NCBI RefSeq assembly: GCF_029855045.1
Contig: NZ_CP123228.1
Location: 248,001-312,000 of the forward strand
DNA: 64,000 nt
Direction of reading: 5' to 3'
Source: Piscinibacter sp. XHJ-5
GTDB taxonomy: Bacteria; Pseudomonadota; Gammaproteobacteria; Burkholderiales; Burkholderiaceae_C
Shown: in pieces, positions 10,502-19,690 of the stretch
How positions within the stretch are numbered: the first letter of the stretch is position 1
Layout: each line of letters begins with the position of its first letter
Notes under the pieces: model-generated
What the model was told of the DNA's origin: nothing
What the model saw: the letters and a program-made list of their open reading frames with translations, nothing else
Database searches by the model: none
Made by a program: the position numbers and the translations under genes

Positions 10502-11797
10502 ATGGTTCCTCACCTCATCACGGCGCTCACCGGGCCGATCAACGAACTGGAGCAGCGCATCCTCGAATCGCTGCCCGCGATCGAGCGCTGGTTCCGGCTC
10601 GAGTGGATGGAGCACACGCCGCCGTTCTACACCTCGGTGGACGTGCGCAACGCCGGCTTCAAGCTGGCGCCGGTGGACACCAACCTGTTCCCCGGCGGCT
10701 TCAACAACCTGACCCCCGAGATGCTGCCGCTGGCGGTGCAGGCGGCGATGGCCGCCATCGAGAAGATCTGCCCCGAGGCGCGCAACCTGCTGCTGATTCC
10801 CGAGAACCACACCCGCAACACCTTCTACCTGATGAACGTGGCGCGGCTGGTGCAGATCTTTCACCAGGCCGGCCTCAACGTGCGGCTGGGCTCGCTCGAC
10901 GAGAGCATCAAGGCGCCGTCGCAGATCGATCTGCCCGACGGCACCAGCCTGACCGTGGAGCCGCTGGTGCGCAACCGCGGCCGCCTGGGGCTGAAGGACT
11001 TCGACCCCTGCACCATCCTGCTCAACAACGACCTGTCTGCGGGCCTGCCCCGGGTCCTCGAGAACCTGCACGAGCAATACCTGCTGCCGCCGCTGCACGC
11101 CGGCTGGGCCGTGCGGCGCAAGACCAACCACTTCCAGGCCTACGAGGAAGTGGCCAAGAAGTTCGCCAAGCTGCTCGGCATGGACCCCTGGCTCATCAAC
11201 CCGCTGTTCGCGCGGTGCGGAGAGGTCAACTTCTCCGACGGCACCGGCCAGGAATGCCTGATGAGCAATGCCGAAGCGCTGCTGGCGAAGATCCGCCGCA
11301 AGTACAAGGAATACGGCATCCAGGAGAAGCCGTTCATCATCGTGAAGGCCGACGCCGGCACCTACGGCATGGGCATCATGACGGTGCGCGATCCCAAGGA
11401 CCTCGCCGAGCTGAACCGCCGCACCCGCAACAAGATGAGCATCATCAAGGACGGCCAGGAGGTGAGCGAGGTCATCCTGCAGGAAGGGGTGCCGACCTAC
11501 GAGCGCGTCAACGACGCCGTCGCCGAGCCGGTCGTCTACATGATCGACCGCTACGTCGTGGGCGGCTTCTACCGCGTCAACGCGGAGCGGGGGATCGACG
11601 AGAACCTCAACTCGCCGGGGGCCAGCTTCGTGCCGCTGGCGTTCGCCGAAGCCAACCAGCTGCCCAAGCCGGGCGTCAAGCCCGGCGCCAGCGCCCCGAA
11701 CCGCTTCTACATGTACGGCGTCATCGCGAGGCTGGCGATGGTGGCGGCGAGCTACGAGCTCGAGGCGACCGACCCCGACGCCGAGATCTACGAGTGA
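10502..11797 (+). CDS. gshA: Glutamate--cysteine ligase, proteobacterial type
   Basis: 431 residues. It matches the glutamate-cysteine ligase family of Beta- and acidophilic Gammaproteobacteria, which is distinct from the E. coli GshA fold; landmarks are SVDVRNAGFKLAPVDTNLFPGGFNNL near the N-terminus and IVKADAGTYGMGIMTV in the ATP-grasp-like region. It performs the first step of glutathione synthesis, joining glutamate and cysteine in the cytoplasm. It has its own upstream region after the amtB terminator. gshB lies about 2 kb downstream on the same strand, separated by kup, so both steps of glutathione synthesis are encoded here. Confidence 0.92.
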   Translation: MVPHLITALTGPINELEQRILESLPAIERWFRLEWMEHTPPFYTSVDVRNAGFKLAPVDTNLFPGGFNNLTPEMLPLAVQAAMAAIEKICPEARNLLLIPENHTRNTFYLMNVARLVQIFHQAGLNVRLGSLDESIKAPSQIDLPDGTSLTVEPLVRNRGRLGLKDFDPCTILLNNDLSAGLPRVLENLHEQYLLPPLHAGWAVRRKTNHFQAYEEVAKKFAKLLGMDPWLINPLFARCGEVNFSDGTGQECLMSNAEALLAKIRRKYKEYGIQEKPFIIVKADAGTYGMGIMTVRDPKDLAELNRRTRNKMSIIKDGQEVSEVILQEGVPTYERVNDAVAEPVVYMIDRYVVGGFYRVNAERGIDENLNSPGASFVPLAFAEANQLPKPGVKPGASAPNRFYMYGVIARLAMVAASYELEATDPDAEIYE

Positions 11798-11897
11798 CTC
11801 TGCCGCAGTTGCTGCGGTGCAACAAGTCCAACCCTCCCCCGAGCCGGGAGGAGTGACGCGCGGCGCGTCGGCGGCACAATCGGCGTCCTGAAGAAAA

Positions 11898-13811
11898 ATG
11901 CCGCTCCGGCGCCGTGGACGCGCCGCGCGGTGCACCGTGACCCAGCCCCGCCCCACTTCCAGCCTGGCCGTCCTCACGCTCGGCGCACTCGGCGTCGTCT
12001 ACGGCGATATCGGCACCAGCCCGCTCTACGCCTTCAAGGAAGTCTTCGCGCACAACCACGTGCCGCTGACGCCGGACAACATCTACGGCGTGCTGTCGCT
12101 CATCTTCTGGACGCTGACGGTGGTGGTGTCGATCAAGTATGTCGTGCTCATCCTGCGTGCCGACAACAACGGCGAGGGCGGCCTGATCGCGATGCTCGCG
12201 CTGGCCTCCCAGGCGGTGAGAGGTCGTCCCGTGCTGCGCAACCGGTTGCTGATGGTCGGCATCTTCGGCACGTCCATCTTCTTCGGGGACGGCGTCATCA
12301 CGCCTGCGGTGTCGGTGCTCGGCGCGATGGAAGGGCTGGAGGTCGCCGCGCCGGCGCTGCACAGCTACATCGTGCCGGTGTCGCTGGCGGTGCTGACGCT
12401 GCTGTTCGTCGTCCAGCGGCACGGCACCGGCGGCATCGGCAAGTTCTTCGGACCCGTGACGGCGCTGTGGTTCATCGTCATCTCCGTGCTCGGCTTCGTG
12501 CACATCGTCGAGAACCCGTCGGTAATGCTGGCGCTAAGCCCGTTCCATGCCTTGCGCTTCATGTGGCAGCAGCCCGGCGTGGCCTTCGTCGCGCTCGGCT
12601 TCATCGTGCTGTGCGTCACCGGTGCCGAGGCGCTCTATGCCGACATGGGCCACTTCGGCAAGCGGCCGATCCGTGTCGCGTGGTTCGGCATGGTGATGCC
12701 CGCGCTGGTGCTCAACTACTTCGGCCAGGGCGCGATGCTGCTCGCCTCGCCGGAGAAGGCGCGCAATCCCTTCTACGAAATGGCCCCGGAGTGGGCGCTG
12801 TACCCGCTGATCGCGCTGGCGACCTGCGCCGCCGTGATCGCCTCGCAGGCGCTCATCTCGGCGGCGTTCTCGGTGACCAAGCAGGCGATCCAGCTCGGCT
12901 ACATGCCGCGGCTGCGCATCCTGCACACCTCCGTGCGCGAGACGGGCCAGATCTACGTGCCCTTCGTCAACTGGAGCCTGTACGCCTGCATCGTGATCGC
13001 CGTGCTGATGTTCGGCTCCAGCAGCAAGCTGGCCGGCGCGTACGGCATCACGGTGACGATCGACATGCTGATCACGACGATCATGACCTTCTTCGTGATC
13101 CGCTTCGGCTGGAACTACCCGTGGACCGTGAGCGTCGCGGCGACGGTGTTCTTCTTCGTCGTCGACGTGACCTACTTCGCCGCCAATATCGTGAAGGTAT
13201 TCGACGGCGGCTGGTTCCCGCTGCTGATCGGCGTCGTGATGTTCACGCTGATGATGACCTGGAAGCAGGGCCGCGTGCTGATGTCGGAAAGCCTGCGCCA
13301 CGACGCGATCGACCTGAAGACCTTCCTCGAGGCGGTGTTCATCAGTCCGCCGACGCGCGTGCCCGGCACCGCCGTGTTCATGGTCGCCGAGCAAGGCATC
13401 ACGCCCAACGCGCTGCTGCACAACCTCAAGCACAACAAGGTGCTGCACGAGACCAACCTCTTCGTCACGGTCAAGCAGCACGAGGTGCCGTGGATCGGCT
13501 TCGACAAGCGTGCGGAGATCGCGCCGCTGGGTCACGGCTGCTGGCAGGTCACCCTGCACTTCGGCTTCAAGAACGAGCCCGACGTGCCCGAGGCCCTGGC
13601 GCTGCTGCACAACCGCAGCTTCCAGATCGACAACATGGAGACCTCGTACTTCCTGTCGCGCGACATCATCGTGCCGAGCATCAGCAGCGGCATGGCCGAG
13701 TGGCGCGAGAAGCTGTTCGCCAGCATGCACCTGAACGCCTCGGCCGCGGCGGACTACCTGAGCCTGCCCACCAACCGCGTCGTCGAGCTCGGCTCCAAGC
13801 TGGAGATCTGA
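11898..13811 (+). CDS. kup: Kup-type potassium uptake permease
   Basis: 637 residues from ATG 11898, or 624 from the in-frame GTG 11937, which is nearer the E. coli Kup length (622). The first residues ([12 protein letters not shown]) look non-conserved, so GTG 11937 may be the true start; neither has a strong ribosome site. The hallmark [17 protein letters not shown] opens the first of about 12 membrane segments, and a hydrophilic C-terminal domain follows. Kup is a proton-coupled K+ importer of the inner membrane. It sits between gshA and gshB; glutathione is known to gate other K+ systems (KefB/C), so the linkage is worth noting, but no direct relation to Kup is established. Confidence 0.95.
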   Translation: MPLRRRGRAARCTVTQPRPTSSLAVLTLGALGVVYGDIGTSPLYAFKEVFAHNHVPLTPDNIYGVLSLIFWTLTVVVSIKYVVLILRADNNGEGGLIAMLALASQAVRGRPVLRNRLLMVGIFGTSIFFGDGVITPAVSVLGAMEGLEVAAPALHSYIVPVSLAVLTLLFVVQRHGTGGIGKFFGPVTALWFIVISVLGFVHIVENPSVMLALSPFHALRFMWQQPGVAFVALGFIVLCVTGAEALYADMGHFGKRPIRVAWFGMVMPALVLNYFGQGAMLLASPEKARNPFYEMAPEWALYPLIALATCAAVIASQALISAAFSVTKQAIQLGYMPRLRILHTSVRETGQIYVPFVNWSLYACIVIAVLMFGSSSKLAGAYGITVTIDMLITTIMTFFVIRFGWNYPWTVSVAATVFFFVVDVTYFAANIVKVFDGGWFPLLIGVVMFTLMMTWKQGRVLMSESLRHDAIDLKTFLEAVFISPPTRVPGTAVFMVAEQGITPNALLHNLKHNKVLHETNLFVTVKQHEVPWIGFDKRAEIAPLGHGCWQVTLHFGFKNEPDVPEALALLHNRSFQIDNMETSYFLSRDIIVPSISSGMAEWREKLFASMHLNASAAADYLSLPTNRVVELGSKLEI

Positions 13812-13820
13812 GGACACGAC

Positions 13821-13861
13821 GGCGCGGGCGCGCGATTTGTGCAACAGTGGCGGCCCGCGCC
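13821..13861 (+). other. Stem-loop between kup and gshB
   Basis: GGCGCGGGC (13821-13829) and GCCCGCGCC (13853-13861) form a perfect 9-bp stem around a 23-base loop, in the 69-bp gap between kup and gshB. There is no T run, so it may attenuate, stabilise RNA ends, or be chance in a GC-rich genome. Confidence 0.35.
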
Positions 13862-13880
13862 CCAACGCCACCGCCGCACC

Positions 13881-14831
13881 ATGAAGCTGCTGTTCGTCGC
13901 AGATCCCCTCGAAGGCTTCAAGACCTACAAGGACTCGACCTTCGCGATGATGCGCGAAGGCGCGTCGCGCGGCCACTCGCTGCTGGCCTGCGAGCCGAAG
14001 GACGTGGTGTGGCAGCGCGGCGGCCGCGTCACCGCGCGCCTGCGCGACATCGCGCTGACCGGCGACCCGCACCGCTGGTTCACCGAGCGCGATCCGGTCG
14101 AGCTCGCGCTCGCCGACGTCGACGCGGTGCTGATGCGCAAGGACCCGCCGTTCGACAGCGAATACTTCTACGCCACGCATCTGCTGGAGCAGGCCGAGCG
14201 TGAAGGCGCTCGGGTGTTCAACCGCCCGTCGGCCCTGCGCGACCATCCCGAGAAGCTCGCGATCCTCGAGTTCCCGCAGTTCATCGGGCCGACGCTCGTG
14301 ACCCGTGATGCGCAGGCGATCAAGCGCTTCCACGCCGAGCACCAGGACATCATCCTCAAGCCGCTGGACGGCATGGGGGGCATGGGCATCTTCCGCGTGG
14401 GGCCCGACGGTCTCAACCTCGGCAGCATCACCGAGACGCTGAACCAGCACGGCGCGCGAACGGTGATGGTGCAGCGCTACCTGCCCGAGATCGCGCAGGG
14501 CGACAAGCGCATCCTGATCATCGGCGGTCGCGTCGTCCCGTTCTCGCTGGCGCGCATCCCGCAGGGCAGCGAGATCCGCGGCAATCTCGCGGCCGGAGGC
14601 AAGGGCGTCGCCCAGCCGCTGACGCCGCGCGATCGCGAGATCGCCGAAGGCATCGGCCCGGTCCTGTTCGCCCGAGGGCTGCTGCTCGTGGGCCTGGACG
14701 TCATCGGCGATGCGATGACCGAGATCAACGTCACCAGCCCGACCTGCTTCCAGGAGATCACCGACCAGGCCGGCTTCGATGTCGCGAAGATGTTCGTCGA
14801 CGCGCTCGAAGCGGCGGTGCGCGACGCCTGA
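13881..14831 (+). CDS. gshB: Glutathione synthetase
   Basis: 316 residues, the same length as E. coli GshB. The start MKLLFVADPLEGFKTYKDST at ATG 13881 matches the family N-terminus. ATP-grasp landmarks are DIILKPLDGMGGMGIF (ATP-binding loop) and TEINVTSPTCFQEI (metal and substrate site) near the C-terminus. It adds glycine to gamma-glutamylcysteine to finish glutathione, acting in the cytoplasm. It is separated from gshA by kup. Confidence 0.97.
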   Translation: MKLLFVADPLEGFKTYKDSTFAMMREGASRGHSLLACEPKDVVWQRGGRVTARLRDIALTGDPHRWFTERDPVELALADVDAVLMRKDPPFDSEYFYATHLLEQAEREGARVFNRPSALRDHPEKLAILEFPQFIGPTLVTRDAQAIKRFHAEHQDIILKPLDGMGGMGIFRVGPDGLNLGSITETLNQHGARTVMVQRYLPEIAQGDKRILIIGGRVVPFSLARIPQGSEIRGNLAAGGKGVAQPLTPRDREIAEGIGPVLFARGLLLVGLDVIGDAMTEINVTSPTCFQEITDQAGFDVAKMFVDALEAAVRDA

Positions 14832-14883
14832 ACGCAGCCGCGCCGGGCACGACAATGCGAGCTTTCCGCCTGCGCCTTCCGTC

Positions 14884-16758
14884 ATGGCCGTCCTTTCCCT
14901 GTCCAATGCCCACCTCGCCTACGGCCACGTCGCGCTGCTCGACGATGCCGCCTTTTCGCTCGAAAGCGGCGAGCGACTCGGCCTGATCGGGCGCAACGGC
15001 GCCGGCAAGTCCTCGCTGCTGAAGATCGTCGCCGGCCTGGAGAAGCCCGACGACGGCCTGCTGCAGCTGACGCAGGGACTGCGCATTCGCTACGTGCCGC
15101 AGGAACCGGTCTTCGATGCCGCCGCCAGCGTGTTCGACGTCGTGAGCGAAGGCGTCGCCGAGGCGCGCAGCGTGCGGCAGCAGTACGAGGAGCACGCACC
15201 GGGCGTCGACCTCGACGCGCTGCAGACGCGCATCGAGGCGCTCGATGCCTGGAACTGGGAGCAGCGCGTCGAGACGACGCTCGCGCAGCTTCATCTCGAC
15301 GGCGGGCGCATCGTCGGCGAACTCTCGGGCGGCATGAAGAAGCGGGTGGCGCTGGCGCAGGCACTGGTCGCCGTGCCCGACGTGCTGCTGCTGGACGAGC
15401 CCACCAACCACCTCGACCTCGATTCGATCGCCTGGCTGGAGGAGCTGCTGCGCAACTTCATCGGCAGCGTGATGCTGATCACCCACGACCGCGCCTTCCT
15501 CGATGGCGTCTCCACGCGCATCCTCGAGCTCGACCGCGGCGTGATTCGCAGCTATCCCGGCAACTTCAGCGCGTACGAGCGCCTCAAGGAGGACCAGCTC
15601 GGCGCCGAGGCGCTGGCCAACGCGCGGGCCGACAAGCTGCTCGCGCAGGAGGAGGTGTGGATCCGCAAGGGCGTCGAGGCGCGCCGCACGCGCAGCGTGA
15701 GCCGGGTGCAGCGGCTGCAGGCGTTGCGCGCCCAGCGTCAGGCGCGCCGCGAATCGCTGGGCCAGGTCCGGCTCGAGATCGATGCGGGCGTGCCGAGCGG
15801 CAAGATCGTCGCCGAGCTGCGCGAGGTCACCCTGCGCTTCGGCGACAAGCTGATCGTCGACCGCTTCAGCGCGACCCTCCTGCGTGGCGACAAGGTCGGC
15901 GTCATCGGCCCCAACGGCGCCGGCAAGACGACGCTGCTGAAGCTGATCCTCGGCGAGCTCGCGCCCACCTCCGGCGCGGTGCGGCAGGGCGCGCGGCTCG
16001 AAGTGGCCTATTTCGACCAGATGCGCAGCAAGCTGAACCTCGAGGCCACTCTGGCCGACACCATCAGCCCCGGCAGCGAATGGGTCGAGTTCGGCGGCGC
16101 CCGCAAGCACGTGATGAGCTACCTCAACGACTTCCTGTTCGCCCCCGAGCGCGCCAACTCGCCGGTGCGCACGCTGTCCGGCGGCGAGCGCAACCGGCTG
16201 CTGCTGGCCCGCCTGTTCGCCCTGCCGGCCAACGTGCTGGTGCTCGACGAGCCGACCAACGACCTCGACATCGACACCCTCGAGCTGCTGGAAGAGCTGC
16301 TGCAGAACTACGCCGGCACGGTGTTCCTGGTCAGCCACGACCGGCGCTTTCTCGACAACGTCGTCACCAGCACCATCGCCTGGGAGGGCGATGAGGCGCC
16401 AGGGCTGTGGCGTGAATACGAAGGCGGCTACGAGGACTGGAGAACGCAGCGCGATCGTGCGCGCGCACTGCGCGAGGCTGCCCGGCCCAAGGTCGTGGAG
16501 AAGCCGAAGGCCGAGCCCGCCAAGGTGCCGGCCCGGCGCGGCAAGCTCAGCTACAAGGAGCAGCGCGAGCTCGACGAGCTGCCCGCGCTCATCGAGGCGT
16601 TGGAGGCGGAGCAGAAGGAGCTGGGCGACCTGCTGGCCAAGCCAGAGCTGTATGCGAGCGAGCCGAAGCGGGCGGCGGATGCGCAGGTGCGCTACGCGCA
16701 GATCGATGCGGAGCTGACGGCGGCGCTGGAGCGCTGGGAGGCGCTGGGCTCGCGGTGA
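14884..16758 (+). CDS. uup: ABC-F family ATPase Uup
   Basis: 624 residues with two ABC cassettes and no membrane segments. Cassette 1 has Walker A GRNGAGKSS, signature LSGGMKKRVALAQAL and Walker B LLLDEPTNHLD; cassette 2 has GPNGAGKTT, LSGGERNRLLLARL and LVLDEPTNDLD. A basic, coiled C-terminal domain (from about residue 530) is characteristic of Uup among ABC-F proteins and binds branched DNA in E. coli. ABC-F members act on ribosomes; Uup also influences transposon excision. The start MAVLSLSNAHLAYG at 14884 is the family N-terminus. The stop lies 4 bases from the stop of the convergent unknown gene. Confidence 0.95.
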   Translation: MAVLSLSNAHLAYGHVALLDDAAFSLESGERLGLIGRNGAGKSSLLKIVAGLEKPDDGLLQLTQGLRIRYVPQEPVFDAAASVFDVVSEGVAEARSVRQQYEEHAPGVDLDALQTRIEALDAWNWEQRVETTLAQLHLDGGRIVGELSGGMKKRVALAQALVAVPDVLLLDEPTNHLDLDSIAWLEELLRNFIGSVMLITHDRAFLDGVSTRILELDRGVIRSYPGNFSAYERLKEDQLGAEALANARADKLLAQEEVWIRKGVEARRTRSVSRVQRLQALRAQRQARRESLGQVRLEIDAGVPSGKIVAELREVTLRFGDKLIVDRFSATLLRGDKVGVIGPNGAGKTTLLKLILGELAPTSGAVRQGARLEVAYFDQMRSKLNLEATLADTISPGSEWVEFGGARKHVMSYLNDFLFAPERANSPVRTLSGGERNRLLLARLFALPANVLVLDEPTNDLDIDTLELLEELLQNYAGTVFLVSHDRRFLDNVVTSTIAWEGDEAPGLWREYEGGYEDWRTQRDRARALREAARPKVVEKPKAEPAKVPARRGKLSYKEQRELDELPALIEALEAEQKELGDLLAKPELYASEPKRAADAQVRYAQIDAELTAALERWEALGSR

Positions 16759-16762
16759 GGGG

Positions 16763-17509
16763 TCACAACCCCTTGAATTTCCAGATCTCGTTGATGGCGT
16801 CCGGATGCGACCGGCTCACCATCAGGCCGGCCTGCAGATACAGCGCATTGAGCAGCCGCACCGCCCGCTCGCGGTCCATGCCGGGCCATTCGGCGATGTC
16901 GCTCATCGTGCTGCTCTCGCTGCGAAGCCGGTAGATCGCGGCCAGCAGCGGGCCGTTGACCGGCAGGCTGCCCAGGTGCAGTCCCGGCGTGACGCGGTAC
17001 ACGGCGGGACCACCGATCTCGGGCAGCAGCTCGGCGCGGCCGCCGCGCATCGCGAGTTCCCACAGCAGAGGCCCGAGCGCGAAGTGCAGCCGAAGCTCGC
17101 CGATCAGCGCGCGCTCCGTGTCGCCCGGCGGGCGCAGCAGTGCAGGCTCGACATGCAGCACCCGCAACTCGGTCAACGGCTTCGCCAGCAGCTGGTCCAT
17201 CGTCAGCGGGCAGTGCACCAAGCGCTCGTCGGGAAACACGGTGAGCGGCACCACGTGGTCGCCGCTCTGCAGCTGGATCGTGACCCGCTTGGCGTGGCGC
17301 ACGCAGGCGGCCACCACCTCGAGCACTTCGGACGTGCCGCCGCCGGCCTCGAAGCGGTACAGGTCCGCGCGCAGGGACGGACTCAGGGACGAGATGCGCG
17401 AGCTGACGCCGCTCTTCGCCGCGTCGTCGTCGAGCTCCTGGAGGTATAGCTTGTATGCGCTGGCGCGCATCAGTTCGGGTTCACCGAACGGAATGGTGGG
17501 CTCGAACAT
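16763..17509 (-). CDS. Conserved hypothetical protein
   Basis: 248 residues; I do not recognise the family. It has no signal peptide or membrane segment. The N-terminal half is mixed alpha/beta; the C-terminal half, with SSTMSDIAEWPGMDRERAVRLLNALYLQAGLMVSRS, looks like a winged-helix-type segment, so a DNA- or protein-binding role is conceivable. The start MFEPTIPFGEPE at 17509 is the only good Met near the beginning. It is convergent with uup and lies upstream-adjacent to the MocR gene on the same strand, about 53 bp after its stop. Confidence 0.65.
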   Translation of the reverse strand: MFEPTIPFGEPELMRASAYKLYLQELDDDAAKSGVSSRISSLSPSLRADLYRFEAGGGTSEVLEVVAACVRHAKRVTIQLQSGDHVVPLTVFPDERLVHCPLTMDQLLAKPLTELRVLHVEPALLRPPGDTERALIGELRLHFALGPLLWELAMRGGRAELLPEIGGPAVYRVTPGLHLGSLPVNGPLLAAIYRLRSESSTMSDIAEWPGMDRERAVRLLNALYLQAGLMVSRSHPDAINEIWKFKGL

Positions 17510-17562
17510 GCGGCATCGGTCAGGTTGTGACGAACTGTAGCGGCTGCGGCGATCCGCGCCAA

Positions 17563-18984
17563 TCAAAGCCCCTGTCGTGCTTGCGACAGGGCGCGCCAGA
17601 AGCGCGCGTCCTGCGTGGTGGCGAAGTTGATGCGCATCAGCGAGGTCGGCCTGTGGTTGGCGTGGAACAGCGCTCCGGGGGCCAGCAGCCAGCCGTCGTC
17701 GAGCATCACGCGTGCCAGGCGCTCGGTGTCCACGCCGACGTCGACCCAGCCGAAGAGTCCGCGAGGCGCGGCCGCGAAGCGGCAATCGTGGGCCTCGGCC
17801 AGCTTGACGGATCGGGCGCGGGCCGCATCGAGCTTGGCCGCGACCCGCTCGGCGTGGCGTCGCAGCAGCCCGTGCTCCAGGCAGTGCGCCAGCGCCTGCT
17901 CGGTGAGGCTGGGTGTGGTCAGCGTGCTGAGCAGCTTGGTGTCGATCAGCCGGTCCACCAGCGCGCTCGGCGCGGCGATGAAACCGACGCGCCAGTTGGG
18001 CGCGAGGATCTTCGAAAAGCCGGAAACGTAGAGGGTCCGCTCCAGTGCGTCCAAGGCCGCCATGCGCGGCAGGTGCATCGGCGCGAGGTGCGCGTAGCTG
18101 TCGTCCTCGACGATGTGCAGGTCGTGCGCCTGCGCCAGCCGCAGGATGCGGTGGGCCGCTCCCAGCGGCAGCGACGCGCCGGTCGGGTTGTGCAGCACCG
18201 ACACCGTCACGTACAGCCGGGGGTGATGCGCCTCGATGAGACGCTGCATCACCGCCAGGTCGGGACCGTCGTCGCCGCGCGGCACCGGCAGCACCCGCAG
18301 CCCGAGGGCGGCCAGGCGGGCGTACTCCACCGACCAGCCGGGCTCGTCGACCAGCACGCTGTCGCCGGCACGCACCAGGGTGCGCGTGACCACGTCCAGC
18401 GCGTGCGTGGCGCCTATCGTCGTGACGATCTGTTCGGGCGTGGCCGCGACCCCGTGATCGGCCAGCCGCGTGGCGAGGACCCGGCGCAGGCGCTCGTCGC
18501 CGGCGGGCTGGCCGTATTGCAGTGCATGCGGCGCGAGGTGCGCCCCGGTGCTCACGCGGCGCAGCGCGGTGCTCAGCATCGGAAGGTCGAGCCACTCGAT
18601 CGGCAGCGTGCCCAGACCCGGCATCGGCAGCGCGCCGGGGGGCTGGAACATGCCGCGCATCAGCGTGGTGGCGCTGATCGGCAGTGGCGCATGCGGCGCC
18701 TTCGCGGCCGGCGGCGGGGCCGGCTCGGGCGCGTTCTCGCGCACGAAGAAGCCGCGCTGGCGGCGCGCTTCGACCAGCCCTTGCGCCTGCAGCTGGTCGT
18801 ACGCAGCCACCACCGTGTACGCGCTGACGCCGTGGCGCCGGGCGCATTCGCGCACCGAGGGCAGCCGGCTGCCGGGGGCCAGCAGCCGCTGGCGGATGTG
18901 CTCCGAGAAGCGCGCCGACAGCTGCTCGGTGAGCGTGCTGTCGGCGCCGCGGGACAGGACGATGGGCGCGGTGGCGGGTTTCAT
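17563..18984 (-). CDS. MocR-type transcriptional regulator (GntR DNA-binding domain fused to aminotransferase-like domain)
   Basis: 473 residues. The N-terminal GntR winged helix spans about residues 12-80 (GSRLPSVRECARRHGVSAYTVV), followed by a linker and a fold-type-I aminotransferase domain. The PLP lysine lies in YVSGFSKILAPNWRVGF, and the PLP aspartate/tyrosine region in VEDDSYAHL. MocR proteins sense a PLP-reactive or amine ligand and usually control a divergent gene. Start MKPATAPIVLSRG at 18984; the family does not extend further upstream. It is transcribed away from the LysE-exporter operon across a 91-bp gap carrying an inverted repeat, so it probably regulates that operon and itself. 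Confidence 0.88.
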   Translation of the reverse strand: MKPATAPIVLSRGADSTLTEQLSARFSEHIRQRLLAPGSRLPSVRECARRHGVSAYTVVAAYDQLQAQGLVEARRQRGFFVRENAPEPAPPPAAKAPHAPLPISATTLMRGMFQPPGALPMPGLGTLPIEWLDLPMLSTALRRVSTGAHLAPHALQYGQPAGDERLRRVLATRLADHGVAATPEQIVTTIGATHALDVVTRTLVRAGDSVLVDEPGWSVEYARLAALGLRVLPVPRGDDGPDLAVMQRLIEAHHPRLYVTVSVLHNPTGASLPLGAAHRILRLAQAHDLHIVEDDSYAHLAPMHLPRMAALDALERTLYVSGFSKILAPNWRVGFIAAPSALVDRLIDTKLLSTLTTPSLTEQALAHCLEHGLLRRHAERVAAKLDAARARSVKLAEAHDCRFAAAPRGLFGWVDVGVDTERLARVMLDDGWLLAPGALFHANHRPTSLMRINFATTQDARFWRALSQARQGL

Positions 18985-19000
18985 GGTGTGCTGGCGGGGT

Positions 19001-19054
19001 GGCCAATACAGAACGAGAAATGTAAGGGCCAAGTGTACTGGCTCTGTGTTGGCC
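19001..19054. promoter_or_regulatory. Inverted repeat in the MocR/LysE divergent promoter (candidate operator)
   Basis: GGCCAATACAGA (19001-19012) and TCTGTGTTGGCC (19043-19054) are inverted copies with 11 of 12 bases paired and 30 bp between them. A partial direct copy, GTGTACTGGC (19033-19042), lies beside the right arm. MocR regulators commonly bind paired half-sites in divergent promoters, so this is the likely operator; the assignment is inference. Confidence 0.5.
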
Positions 19055-19075
19055 GCCGAACGTAGACTGCGCCGC

Positions 19076-19690
19076 ATGTCCCCCGAGGAGTTCATGACCC
19101 TGCTCGCCTTCGCGACCGCGATGAGCTTCACGCCGGGTCCCAACACGACGCTGTCGGCCGCACTGGCCGCCAACCACGGGCTGCGCCGCGCGGTCGGGTT
19201 CATCATCGCCGTGCCTACGGGATGGACCCTGATGATGGTGGCCTGCGGCCTCGGCCTGGGCAGCCTGGTGCTCGCGGTGCCGGCGCTGCGCTGGGCGGTC
19301 AAGGTCGTGGGCGTCCTGTCGCTGGTGTGGATGGCCTGGAAGCTGGCCGGTTCACGCTCGCTCGGCGAAGCCGACCCGGCGCGCCTGGAGGTCACGTTCT
19401 GGCAGGGTGTGGCGCTGCAGTTCGTCAACATCAAGGCCTGGATGCTCGCGCTGGCGATGGCCGCCGGCTGGGTCACCAGCGCCGCCGGCCAGCCGGCCGC
19501 CAACCCCGGCCAGCGGCTCGCGATCGTCTGCGCGGTGATGCTGGTCTTCGCCCTGACGAGCAACCTCACCTATGCGCTGGTGGGCTCGTTGCTGCGCCAC
19601 TGGCTGTCGCAGGGCCGAAGGCTGATCGGCTTCAACCGGCTGATGGCGGCGCTGCTGCTGGCCACCGCCGCCTGGATGGCCGTGGCATGA
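19076..19690 (+). CDS. LysE/RhtB family amino-acid exporter
   Basis: 204 residues with about six membrane segments. The N-terminal FATAMSFTPGPNTTLSAALAANHG is the LysE/RhtB signature. Members export basic or neutral amino acids or related compounds from the cytoplasm. I chose ATG 19076 (MSPEEFMTLLAF); the in-frame ATG at 19094 is an alternative. It is the first gene of a compact operon; its stop overlaps the EamA start (ATGA, 19687-19690). Divergence from a MocR regulator suggests induction by an amine or amino-acid ligand. Confidence 0.9.
   Translation: MSPEEFMTLLAFATAMSFTPGPNTTLSAALAANHGLRRAVGFIIAVPTGWTLMMVACGLGLGSLVLAVPALRWAVKVVGVLSLVWMAWKLAGSRSLGEADPARLEVTFWQGVALQFVNIKAWMLALAMAAGWVTSAAGQPAANPGQRLAIVCAVMLVFALTSNLTYALVGSLLRHWLSQGRRLIGFNRLMAALLLATAAWMAVA

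Noticed and set aside
12534..14906. 790-codon minus-strand frame opposite kup and gshB
   Set aside because: Both plus-strand genes are well-conserved enzymes; the minus-strand translation is low-complexity His/Asp/Arg-rich and starts and ends arbitrarily.
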